NCBI RefSeq assembly: GCF_051307055.1
Contig: NZ_CP149994.1
Span: forward strand, 3,162,001-3,226,000
Direction: 5' to 3'
DNA length: 64,000 nt
DNA from: Dryocola sp051307055
GTDB taxonomy: Bacteria; Pseudomonadota; Gammaproteobacteria; Enterobacterales; Enterobacteriaceae
Under the pieces are notes generated by a model. That model was not told the origin of the DNA, did no database searches, and saw only the letters and a list, made by a program, of their open reading frames with translations. Positions 25,901 to 33,823 of this stretch are shown here, one piece after another (position 1 is the stretch's first letter; each line of letters opens with the position of its first letter). The translations under genes were made by a program, and so were the position numbers.

Positions 25901-26838
25901 CCGGAACCGGTGGCGGCGCCCGGCCACGGAGAAATCGCCGTCGGGTGGTTGTGCGTTTCGACCTTCATCAGGATATGCGCTTCTTCCTGGTGGAAATCGT
26001 AGCGGCCCGCTTCGTGGTCTGCGAAGAAGCGCCCTACCGCTGAGCCTTCCATCACCGCCGCGTTGTCTTTATAGGCAGACAGCACGTGGTCCGGCGTTTG
26101 CTCAAAGGTGTTTTTAATCATCTTAAACAGCGACTTCGGCTGCTGTTCGCCATCAATCACCCAGTCGGCGTTGAAAATCTTATGGCGACAGTGCTCGGAG
26201 TTGGCCTGCGCGAACATATAAAGTTCGATGTCGTTCGGGTTGCGGCCAAGCTTTGTGAAGGCATCCTGCAAATAGTCGATTTCGTCTTCTGCTAACGCAA
26301 GACCAAGGCGGACGTTGGCTTCTACCAGCGCGCTGCGCCCTTGCCCGGACAGGTCAACGCTTTGCACCGGCGCCGGTTCATGATGGGAGAACAGCTTCTC
26401 GCCGTCGTTCAGAGAAGCAGACACGCTTTCCATCATGCGATCGTGCAAAGCCGCGTTTACCTCCTGCCACTGTGCTTCCGTCAGCCTGTCACCGCTGACG
26501 TAATAGGCTATGCCGCGCTCAAGACGCTTCACCTTAGCCAGGTCGCAGTTGTGGGCTATATCGGTAGCTTTAGAGGACCAGGGCGAGATGGTGCCGGGGC
26601 GTGGCGTCACCAGGATCAGGCGGCCTGTCGGAGCGTGGTCTGCAAGGGTTGGGCCATATTTCAGCAACCGTTGCAATCTTGCGTGCTCTGAGGCGCTCAG
26701 CGGCGCGTCTAAATCGGCAAAGTGAACATACTCGGCGTAAATGTCGCTCACCGGCAGGTGGGCATCGTTAAAGCGGGCCAGCAGTTTGTTAATACGAAAT
26801 GCCGATAGAGCGGGGGAACCACGCAGAATTTCCATCAT
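22951..26838 (-). CDS. purL: Phosphoribosylformylglycinamidine synthase
   Basis: 1295-residue single-chain FGAM synthase, step four of purine synthesis, converting FGAR, glutamine and ATP to FGAM. The N-terminal PurS-like part, the AIRS-like ATPase halves ([20 protein letters not shown] near 290-310; [22 protein letters not shown]) and the C-terminal class I glutamine amidotransferase (GVCNGCQMM nucleophile Cys; His/Glu near PHPERVFR) are all intact. ATG 26838 is chosen over the TTG at 26841. A PurR-like box lies about 90 bp upstream. Confidence 0.97.
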   Translation of the reverse strand: [1295 protein letters not shown]

Positions 26839-26924
26839 CAAAGATCTCTCGTCTTCAAGCGTGAGCGACGCTCACGTGGGCGCAAGGGGAAAACGGGCGT
26901 CATTATAGAGAATACCGCGCCGTG

Positions 26925-26940
26925 ACGAAACCGTTTGCGT
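26925..26940. promoter_or_regulatory. PurR box of purL
   Basis: ACGAAACCGTTTGCGT fits the PurR operator with a central CG and near-dyad arms; placed about 90 bp before the purL start, as expected for purine repression. The rest of the 267-bp purL-mltF gap shows no other strong signal. Confidence 0.75.
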
Positions 26941-27105
26941 AGAAATAAACGCATTACTTTTGTCTGGTTAAAAAAGAGACGAAACATGCGAATAAGTTGC
27001 GTGCTGGCGCTTTGTTAAGCAAAATGCGCCTCATCCTGTGACCGGACCGCGCTTATCAATGACCGTTATTAGCTAAGACCTGAGGCACCGCAGACCATTA
27101 ACCAT

Positions 27106-28656
27106 TTGAAAAGAATTAAGATTAATTATCTGCTTATCGGTGTTGTAACCGTGCTGCTGGCTGTGGCGCTTTGGCCCTCCATTCCCTGGTTCGGAAAAGC
27201 CGAAAACCGTATCGCCGCCATTCAAGCGCGGGGAGTCTTGCGCATCAGCACTATTGCCTCTCCCCTGACCTATAGCAGGGTGAACAATAAAGTGCAGGGC
27301 CTTGATTACGAGCTCGCTCAACAGTTTGCCGATTATCTTGGCGTAAAGCTTCAGGTTACCGTTCGCCCGAATATCAATGCGCTGTTTGACGATCTGGATA
27401 ACAATGACGCCGACGTGCTCGCCGCCGGTCTGGTCTATAACACCGAGCGTAGCCGGCATTATCAGGCGGGTCCGGCTTACTATTTCGTATCGCAGCAGAT
27501 GGTTTATCGCGTGGGCAGCCCCCGCCCTAAAACGCTCGCAGGCGTAAAGGAGAATAAGCTGGTCTTATCGTCAGGCGTCGCCGTATTAAGCGATCTGCAG
27601 GCGCTGAAAGAGAGCAAATACCCCGATTTGTCGTGGAGCATCGATAGTAAACACACCAGCAATCAGCTCTTACAACAGGTCATAGACGGCAGCATTGCCT
27701 TCACTATTTCCGACTCTATCGCAATCAGCATATTCCAGCGCGTTCATCCGCAGCTTGCGGTAGCGCTGGACGTGACCGACGAGCAGCCGGTGACCTGGTT
27801 TAGCGCACGCGGCGACGACGACAGCCTTGCCGCAGCCCTTCTCGATTTTTATAACCAGCTGAGCGGCGACGGGATTCTGGCTCGCCTGGAAGAGAAATAC
27901 CTTGGCCATATCGGGGATTTTGATTATGTCGATACCCGCACCTTCCTTAACGCGGTAGATACCGTCCTGCCGGAGCTTCGGCCGCTGTTTGAAAAATACG
28001 CTACGGATATCGACTGGCGTTTGCTTGCCGCTATCTCCTATCAGGAATCTCACTGGGATAACCAGGCCACCTCCCCTACCGGCGTGCGCGGCCTGATGAT
28101 GTTGACCAAAAATACCGCGCAAAGCCTGGGCCTGACGGACAGGCTCGACCCGGAGCAGAGCATCAGCGGCGGCAGCCGTTATCTGAAAGATATGATGGGG
28201 AAAGTGCCGGAAACGGTGCCGGAAGACGAAAGGATTTGGTTTGCTCTGGCGGCCTATAATATGGGTTACGCCCATATGCTTGATGCGCGGCAGCTCACCG
28301 CGAAACTGAAAGGAAATCCCGATAGCTGGGCCGATGTCAAAGTGAGGCTGCCGCTGTTAAGCCAGAAGCAGTATTACAGCAAGACGACTTATGGCTATGC
28401 ACGCGGCCATGAAGCCTACGCGTACGTTGAGAATATCCGTAAGTATCAGTTAAGCCTGGAAGGGTATCTGCAGGAGAAAGAGAAGCAGGCGGCGCAGAAA
28501 GCAAAATTTGCTGAAGCTTATCCTGCGGTGGCGCCGGTGGAGCTGGCTACTCCGCCTTACGGGCCATTTCCTTTAGGGCCTTTTTCTCCAGACGACGGGC
28601 CCGGAAAAAATCGCTCAGCATTGCCGAACACGCTTCCGCCAGCACGCCCTCAATAA
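27106..28656 (+). CDS. mltF: Membrane-bound lytic transglycosylase F
   Basis: 516-residue peptidoglycan lytic enzyme on the outer membrane. An N-terminal hydrophobic segment (about 5-23) acts as signal; an ABC-type amino-acid-binding domain (about 40-265) and a C-terminal SLT domain (about 295-450; catalytic Glu in SYQESHWDNQATSPTG) follow. The start is the rare codon TTG 27106, as annotated for E. coli; no good ribosome site is close. Its last 110 bp overlap tadA on the opposite strand, and the C-terminal tail is the least conserved part. Confidence 0.93.
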   Translation: MKRIKINYLLIGVVTVLLAVALWPSIPWFGKAENRIAAIQARGVLRISTIASPLTYSRVNNKVQGLDYELAQQFADYLGVKLQVTVRPNINALFDDLDNNDADVLAAGLVYNTERSRHYQAGPAYYFVSQQMVYRVGSPRPKTLAGVKENKLVLSSGVAVLSDLQALKESKYPDLSWSIDSKHTSNQLLQQVIDGSIAFTISDSIAISIFQRVHPQLAVALDVTDEQPVTWFSARGDDDSLAAALLDFYNQLSGDGILARLEEKYLGHIGDFDYVDTRTFLNAVDTVLPELRPLFEKYATDIDWRLLAAISYQESHWDNQATSPTGVRGLMMLTKNTAQSLGLTDRLDPEQSISGGSRYLKDMMGKVPETVPEDERIWFALAAYNMGYAHMLDARQLTAKLKGNPDSWADVKVRLPLLSQKQYYSKTTYGYARGHEAYAYVENIRKYQLSLEGYLQEKEKQAAQKAKFAEAYPAVAPVELATPPYGPFPLGPFSPDDGPGKNRSALPNTLPPARPQ

Positions 28657-29050
28657 CGCCGACCTGGTGATTCATGCCGGGGTGGCCCAGCACATCCATC
28701 AGCGAGCCAATCGCCCCGGTCTTGGCGTCGCGTGCTCCAAACACCAGCGAGCCGATACGGCTGTGGACCATAGCGCCCGCGCACATAACGCAAGGTTCGA
28801 GCGTGACATAAAGCGTGGTATCTAATAAACGGTAGTTTTGCAGCACCATACCGCCCTGACGCAGCGCCATGATTTCCGCATGCGCCGTAGGATCGTGGCG
28901 GCCTATGGGTCGGTTCCAGCCCTCGCCAATCACTTTATTCTCATGCACCAGCACAGCGCCGACCGGAACCTCCCCCTCATCCCAGGCACGCTGTGCAAGC
29001 GTTAGCGCATGGCGCATCCAGTCTTCATGGGTAAATTCACTTTTTGACAC
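28547..29050 (-). CDS. tadA: tRNA-specific adenosine deaminase TadA
   Basis: 167-residue enzyme making inosine at wobble position 34 of tRNA-Arg(ACG). Zinc and catalytic motifs HAEIMALRQGG (His/Glu near 57-59) and PCVMCAGAM (two Cys near 87-90) are present. The GTG at 29050 is chosen because AGGAG lies 7 bases upstream and the N terminus then aligns with E. coli TadA; a much longer in-frame reading to 29248 is not conserved. Converges with mltF, overlapping by 110 bp. Confidence 0.96.
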   Translation of the reverse strand: MSKSEFTHEDWMRHALTLAQRAWDEGEVPVGAVLVHENKVIGEGWNRPIGRHDPTAHAEIMALRQGGMVLQNYRLLDTTLYVTLEPCVMCAGAMVHSRIGSLVFGARDAKTGAIGSLMDVLGHPGMNHQVGVIEGVLAEACSAMLSDFFRARRLEKKALKEMARKAE

Positions 29051-29114
29051 GGCAAACTCCTGAGGAACTAAGGCGCGGCGCATTATACACACCGCCTGCC
29101 GGATGCGAAATGCG

Positions 29115-29759
29115 TTACTCAAGTTGCTGGAGCTGGCCCTGCGGGGTGACGCGCCAGCGGTGCTGGCAGAAGTAGAGCAGCGGGTTATCCTGTTTGCTGT
29201 CGCTGTAGCCGCTGTAGAGCTGAAGGGGCGTGCCGATTTGCTGCTCAAGCTGCGCCACTTTTTCGTGCCCGAGGCAGCGCATTGTCAACACCCAGCCGCC
29301 GTGCGAACGTTTAATCTGGCTGGCGATAAGCTTCACTTTGGGCAACCACTGCGTATCGTAGTAGACCTGCTGCACCAGCGGCTGCGGCGAACCGGTGATA
29401 AGCCAGACATCCGCATCTGAACTGGTCAGGTAGTCGGTAAGCCTTTGCTGCACGATGGGAAACGCCGTCACACGGGTACGAAACCAGGTCACGAAGTTCC
29501 TCTCCAGTTGCTTAAGCCGCGCTTCGCTGTGTCCGAAAGTCGCGCCCCAGAGCAGCAGGCTCATCGGCCAGCGCGCGGCACGCCCTTTAATCAGCAGCGC
29601 GGCGCCTATTACCGGCAAAAGCGGAGCAACAAGCAGCAGATTGAGGGGCTGATGGCGCAGCAGGTAGCGTAAAAAACTGCCGAACATATCCTGCTGATGC
29701 AGGGTGCCATCTAAATCGAAAAATACTACCCGACGCTCACTCTGGTTTGCCAAACGCAA
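29115..29759 (-). CDS. pgpC: Phosphatidylglycerophosphatase C
   Basis: 214-residue HAD-family membrane phosphatase (YfhB in older naming) that removes phosphate from phosphatidylglycerol phosphate. HAD motif I VVFFDLDGTL at about 11-20 with the nucleophile and acid Asp, motif II LITGSPQPL near 120, and the C-terminal motif GYSDSKQDNPLL. A hydrophobic segment near 37-57 anchors it to the inner membrane. It lies 64 bp upstream of tadA on the same strand. Confidence 0.94.
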   Translation of the reverse strand: MRLANQSERRVVFFDLDGTLHQQDMFGSFLRYLLRHQPLNLLLVAPLLPVIGAALLIKGRAARWPMSLLLWGATFGHSEARLKQLERNFVTWFRTRVTAFPIVQQRLTDYLTSSDADVWLITGSPQPLVQQVYYDTQWLPKVKLIASQIKRSHGGWVLTMRCLGHEKVAQLEQQIGTPLQLYSGYSDSKQDNPLLYFCQHRWRVTPQGQLQQLE

Positions 29760-29986
29760 CTCCTTTGAATGGTTAACTCCCCCGGCGTATAAAACGCCGC
29801 CAACGGTGACCGTTACACAAAGCCTAACAGATAGAACCAGAACTTTCCGGTAACAATCGTCAGGCGCCTTTTATTGAATATTTAATTCCATCTAACGATG
29901 CAATAACGGAATCAACGTGCATTCTCAGAGGCAATTTACGTTATTATCTAACCGACCTGTAATTGAATTGATCCAACGGAGCGGAA

Positions 29987-30835
29987 ATGAATTGTTTACT
30001 GCGTATTCGTCAGCGTTATCCCACTCTGGCGCAAAGTGACCGTAAACTGGCAGATTACCTGTTGGCAAACCCCGACAAAGCCCGACACCTCAGCTCCCAA
30101 CTTCTCGCCAGGGAGGCAGGCGTCAGCCAGTCAAGCGTTGTTAAATTCTCCCAGAAGCTGGGCTTCAAGGGTTTTCCCTCACTTAAGCTTGCCCTCAGCG
30201 AGGCGCTGGCCAGCGGCCAGGATCCCCACTCCGTGCCGGTCCACAATCAGATCCTTGGCGACGACCCGCTAAGGCTGGTGGGAGAAAAGCTGATTAAGGA
30301 CAATCTCGCTGCCATGCATGCAAGCCTTGATATCAACAGCGAAGAGAAACTGCTGGCAAGCGTGGCAATGTTGCGTAACGCGCGGCGCGTGCTGGTTGTC
30401 GGTATTGGCGCATCGGGTCTGGTGGCGAAAAACTTTGCCTGGAAGCTGTTGAAAATCGGCATCAATGCCGTAGCGGAACAGGATATGCACGCCCTGCTGG
30501 CCACCGCGCAGGCGCTTAGCCCGGACGATGTCCTTTTCGCCATTTCCTATTCAGGCGAACGGCGCGAGATTAATCTCGCCGCCGATGAAACATTACGCAC
30601 CGGCGCAAAAATTCTCGCCGTCACCGGCTTTACGCCTAATGCGCTACAACAGCGCGCCACGCTTTGTCTGTACACCATCGCTGAAGAACTGGCGACGCGC
30701 AGCGCGGCGATTTCTTCCACCAGCGCGCAGATGATGCTGACGGATTTGCTGTTTATGGCGCTGGTCCAGCAGGATCTGGAGAATGCTCCGGACCGAATCC
30801 GGCACAGCGAGGCTCTGGTGAAGAAGCTGGTTTGA
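29987..30835 (+). CDS. yfhH: RpiR-family transcriptional regulator YfhH
   Basis: 282-residue regulator with N-terminal helix-turn-helix (about 1-77; LAREAGVSQSSVVKFSQKLG) and C-terminal SIS sugar-phosphate-binding domain (about 120-260; VLVVGIGASGLVAKNF and FAISYSGERREI). Its ligand is unknown. It is the last conserved gene before the inserted IS and tail cluster; in E. coli the next gene is yfhL. Confidence 0.94.
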   Translation: MNCLLRIRQRYPTLAQSDRKLADYLLANPDKARHLSSQLLAREAGVSQSSVVKFSQKLGFKGFPSLKLALSEALASGQDPHSVPVHNQILGDDPLRLVGEKLIKDNLAAMHASLDINSEEKLLASVAMLRNARRVLVVGIGASGLVAKNFAWKLLKIGINAVAEQDMHALLATAQALSPDDVLFAISYSGERREINLAADETLRTGAKILAVTGFTPNALQQRATLCLYTIAEELATRSAAISSTSAQMMLTDLLFMALVQQDLENAPDRIRHSEALVKKLV

Positions 30836-30906
30836 AAGAACAATGGCGAGAGTCATATACAACCAGAAGCAAATAGTTGCTTAATCCTATTGTAAATAGA
30901 CCCGTT

Positions 30907-31658
30907 TTAGTTCCACGCACTTTTTGAGATCCCGGCCAGATGGTGTTGTAATCGGTATTCCTCCGGTGTCAGGTTGTTCAGTGATTCATGTGGACGTTCA
31001 CAGTTATATTCTGAAAGCCACCGCTCTGTGATTTCCCGTACTTCGTTCAGCGTCCTGAACAGATAGAAATCGAGTATTTCAGTGCGGTATGTCCGGTTAA
31101 AGCGTTCAATAAATGCATTCTGAGTCGGTTTACCCGGTTTGCTGCGATCCTGTCGAGCACTCGAACCACTCGTTGGGCCGGCAGGTTCAGGTCTATTTCG
31201 ATCGACAAAGCCTCGCGATTAAAATCATCGACGACATTGAATGTGCGAAAGCGACGGCCGCAAATCAGCGCGTCATGTATGAAATCAACAGACCAGCTCT
31301 GGTTCAGAGCTTCAGGTGTGATCAGCGGCGATGGGTTACGTACCGGCAGACGCTGTTTGCCTTTGCGACGAAAATTCAGTTTCAGCAGACAGTAAATACG
31401 GTGGATCCGTTTATGGTTCCACTGGTATCCCTGCCGCCGCAGAACCTGAAACAGCTTCGGGAAGCCGTATCGTGGATATCTTTCCGCAGCCGTCTGCAGC
31501 GCGAAAATAACGGGTTCGTCACGCGTGTTGTCCGGACGGTAATGGTAAACCGTTCTGCTCAGATTCATGCTCCTGCAGGCCTGACGAATACTCAGTCCGA
31601 ATGTTGTTATCAGATGCGTCACCAGCTCACGCTTAAAGGCTGGCTTCAGAGCTTTTTT
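30907..31658 (-). pseudogene. IS3-family transposase OrfB, disrupted by an internal deletion
   Basis: The N-terminal HTH-21 domain and the start of the integrase core (SVDFIHDALICGRRFRTFNV, with the first catalytic Asp) are read in one frame from about 31658 to 31130. After LDRIAANR the frame changes and continues as KPGKPTQNAFIERFNRTYR, with the catalytic Glu, to the stop at 30907. The segment that normally carries the second Asp (DNGPE) is missing, so the enzyme should be inactive. The sequence AAACCGGG at the junction suggests loss between short direct repeats. Confidence 0.85.
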
Positions 31659-31915
31659 TCGATAACATCTTTCAGTGCCCGATTCTCAAAACTGAGGTCG
31701 GCAAACATCTGCTTGAGCCGTCGGTTCTCGTCCTCAAGATCCTTTATCTTTTTAATATCAGATGCTTCCATGCCACCGTATTTAGACTTCCAGTTGTAAT
31801 ACGTGGCTTCAGAGATTCCGGCCTCGCGGCAGACATCTTTCACTGTTCGTCCGGCTTCAACTGACTTAATCACCGTGATGATCTGATGCTCAGTAAAACG
31901 GGCTTTACGCATAGC
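31646..31915 (-). CDS. IS3-family transposase OrfA
   Basis: About 89 residues from ATG 31915 (MRKARFTEHQ); the open frame extends to 31933. It has the HTH-8 helix-turn-helix (VKDVCREAGISEATYYNWK) and a C-terminal leucine-zipper-like coil (LEDENRRLKQMFADLSFENR). In IS3 elements it joins OrfB through programmed -1 frameshifting; the A7-G run at 31652-31659 is the likely slip site. Confidence 0.88.
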   Translation of the reverse strand, partial: AMRKARFTEHQIITVIKSVEAGRTVKDVCREAGISEATYYNWKSKYGGMEASDIKKIKDLEDENRRLKQMFADLSFENRALKDVIEKKL

Positions 31916-32012
31916 GATCTCCTTCGTTGGCAAAATGAGTATGCCGGAAGATCTCTAAATGTGAATGGCACGATTATGCGGGATACTTACACTATCCGTA
32001 GGTGAAAATCAC

Positions 32013-33143
32013 TTATAAATGCTTATCAACAATTAATGTTACTACTGATTTAACTATTTGCTCAGCAGGGATGGTGGCTAATCGGCTGCCATCATTTAAT
32101 GTCGAATCGTATAGAGGATAGTCACATGCATACAGTGTCTTGTGCTTCTTGAAGTCTTGCTGTGGAACACTTGCATTTTTTTGCCTATAGACAAATAAAC
32201 TTACTGTCTTTGTTTTTAGCGCCGTTGCAATATGCAAACAACCTGTATCCGGAGTAATCAAAACTGCCATATCATTAATTTGTTCAGCTAGCTGTAAAAT
32301 AGAGGTTTTACCTATTAAATCAATAACATTAGCTTTAGTTTTTTCATCCAAGCTGTTCAGCAACTCAATTCCTAAAGCAGACTCTTGCTTTACACCTAAT
32401 AAATAGAATTCCATTTCAGGATAGCAGGTTAAAAGCATATGTATTACGTTTGCCGCAGTTTTAGCGGGAAAGAATCTATCTTTTCCTGATGCGCCGAGCT
32501 GAATGCCAACCCTTAGCTGCTGTGTTTTTTTTGCGGATACCTTTGACGGGAAAAACATCTCTGGAACAGGGCTGCTAAATCCCAACATCCTGACAAGTTC
32601 CAGATCATTTATCACAGGAGGCATTATTCCACCCACCACATAGCCATCACAAACTTTGAAGAGAGCCTTTCTTTCATTTCCAAAGTAATGTTTTAGTAAG
32701 CAATTAACACCAGCCACAGTTAATGCAATTAGATCATATGGAGATTTGGAGTGAAAGATAATACCTATTTCTGGATTAAGGGAGCGCAATGTTTTGCCAA
32801 TTGTCAATGCATCAGAAAGCGTATTCTCCATAAAGTATATTTCATCTATAAACTCTGTATCACCAATGAGCCCAGCATTCTGCTTACTTGTAACGACTAT
32901 AATTTTTGATGCCGAACTATGCTCTTTAATAGTTTTAATTGCTGGCGTGCAAAAAAGAAAATCCCCGAGCCGCTTGTTGTTTATAACGACAATATTTTTT
33001 ATTGGCTGAGATGAAAATGCCTCAGGTCGCATTCTCTTTTTCTTCCTGAGTGAACAAAGTATGAATTCAAATACCTTCATTTTCATACCAGATATTGACA
33101 TTATTATATTCCTAAAAAGTGAAAATACCACCCAGGTATCCAT
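32013..33143 (-). CDS. GT9-family glycosyltransferase (heptosyltransferase-like)
   Basis: 376-residue protein of the ADP-heptose:LPS heptosyltransferase type. Recognisable are RLGDFLFCTPAIKTIKEH (about 58-75), the middle VGIQLGASGKDRFFP and the C-terminal donor-site region DLIGKTSILQLAEQIN followed by ITPDTGCLHIATAL. The start is uncertain; MSISGMKMKV (33101) or MKMKV are alternatives. The gene is distinctly AT-rich next to the GC-rich chromosome, pointing to transfer. It follows the tail fibre genes on the same strand, 160 bp after the fibre chaperone. The exact sugar and acceptor cannot be told. An inferred role is changing the producer's LPS as self-protection. Confidence 0.82.
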   Translation of the reverse strand: MDTWVVFSLFRNIIMSISGMKMKVFEFILCSLRKKKRMRPEAFSSQPIKNIVVINNKRLGDFLFCTPAIKTIKEHSSASKIIVVTSKQNAGLIGDTEFIDEIYFMENTLSDALTIGKTLRSLNPEIGIIFHSKSPYDLIALTVAGVNCLLKHYFGNERKALFKVCDGYVVGGIMPPVINDLELVRMLGFSSPVPEMFFPSKVSAKKTQQLRVGIQLGASGKDRFFPAKTAANVIHMLLTCYPEMEFYLLGVKQESALGIELLNSLDEKTKANVIDLIGKTSILQLAEQINDMAVLITPDTGCLHIATALKTKTVSLFVYRQKNASVPQQDFKKHKTLYACDYPLYDSTLNDGSRLATIPAEQIVKSVVTLIVDKHL

Positions 33144-33256
33144 CTAAATCGCTGGCAGTATGTTACCACAATTAAACACTTTAATCATGAAAATCTGTCC
33201 TGTCCAGGAACGCAACATAAAGCCGTTGTAGCCTTAATAAAGCAATTGCTCATGTC

Positions 33257-33293
33257 GCACACCGGCCTATGCTGTGCAGTTTTGGCCGGTGTC
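33257..33293. terminator. Hairpin after the tail operon
   Basis: Perfect 9-bp arms ACACCGGCC (33259-33267) and GGCCGGTGT (33284-33292) with a 16-nt loop, just after the fibre-chaperone stop. No T-run follows on the minus strand, so it may attenuate rather than fully stop transcription into the glycosyltransferase. Confidence 0.5.
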
Positions 33294-33301
33294 TGACAGG
33301 G

Positions 33302-33823
33302 TTATGATGAAGGCTGAATCGGCCACTGGATATCTGGCGCCAGTGAAACATCGATTCGATTAAGTTGGACTCGGTACTTTTTCCATGCAGGCAAAAGATG
33401 CACCTCATCATGCTTATCAATGCCGAGTTCAACGGCATCCTGAAGTATTGCAATATTTTGGCTTGCTAAACTAATAAGCTCTTTTCTTTTCAGAGTAGCC
33501 AAGCCGATATAATCTATTGGCACAGAATTTATATTTTCCCCATCAAAAAGCCACATTCCTTTTTCATTTATATTTTTGGGTACTTTTTTTAATTCGATAT
33601 CTGCAACCGACTTATCCAATGGCCATAGTTCTGAGATCTCCATTGATATTCTGCTAATCAGACCAGTAGATTCATATTCAATCTTAAGCTTATCTCTATC
33701 AAACAGATTCTGCACTTCGTACCAGTCTCGGCCATCTTCAGACGTTAGATAACCTATTGTGTATCCTTCACACTGTTCAACTCTAGATAAAGTAAAATTT
33801 TTTATATTCACTCCGCACCTCAT
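33302..33823 (-). CDS. Tail fibre assembly chaperone (Tfa-like)
   Basis: About 173 residues. The C-terminal part (KELISLASQNIAILQDAVEL, then LPAWKKYRVQLNRIDVS and IQWP) is typical of caudovirus tail-fibre assembly proteins, which fold and trimerise the fibre tip. ATG 33823 is chosen since it overlaps the tail fibre stop as TAATG, a coupling signal; an in-frame start at 33844 also exists. AT-rich like the fibre 3' half and the glycosyltransferase, so fibre tip and chaperone probably travelled together. Confidence 0.85.
   Translation of the reverse strand: MRCGVNIKNFTLSRVEQCEGYTIGYLTSEDGRDWYEVQNLFDRDKLKIEYESTGLISRISMEISELWPLDKSVADIELKKVPKNINEKGMWLFDGENINSVPIDYIGLATLKRKELISLASQNIAILQDAVELGIDKHDEVHLLPAWKKYRVQLNRIDVSLAPDIQWPIQPSS

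Larger units (their letters stand above)
30891..31991 (-). mobile_element. IS3-family (IS407-group) insertion sequence, internally deleted
   Basis: The 1101-bp element has imperfect terminal repeats (left TGTAAATAGACCCG at 30891; right, read inward, TGTAAGTATCCCGC) and is flanked on both sides by CTAT (30887-30890 and 31992-31995), the 4-bp target duplication expected for the IS407 group. It encodes OrfA and OrfB on the minus strand with a poly-A frameshift site between them. OrfB has lost about 100 bp, so full elements should be about 1.2 kb. It inserted between yfhH and the tail cluster. Confidence 0.88.

Noticed and set aside
33257..33293. Strong rho-independent terminator separating the tail operon from the glycosyltransferase
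   Set aside because: The hairpin is good but lacks a following T-run on the coding strand, so complete termination cannot be claimed; kept only as a hairpin.
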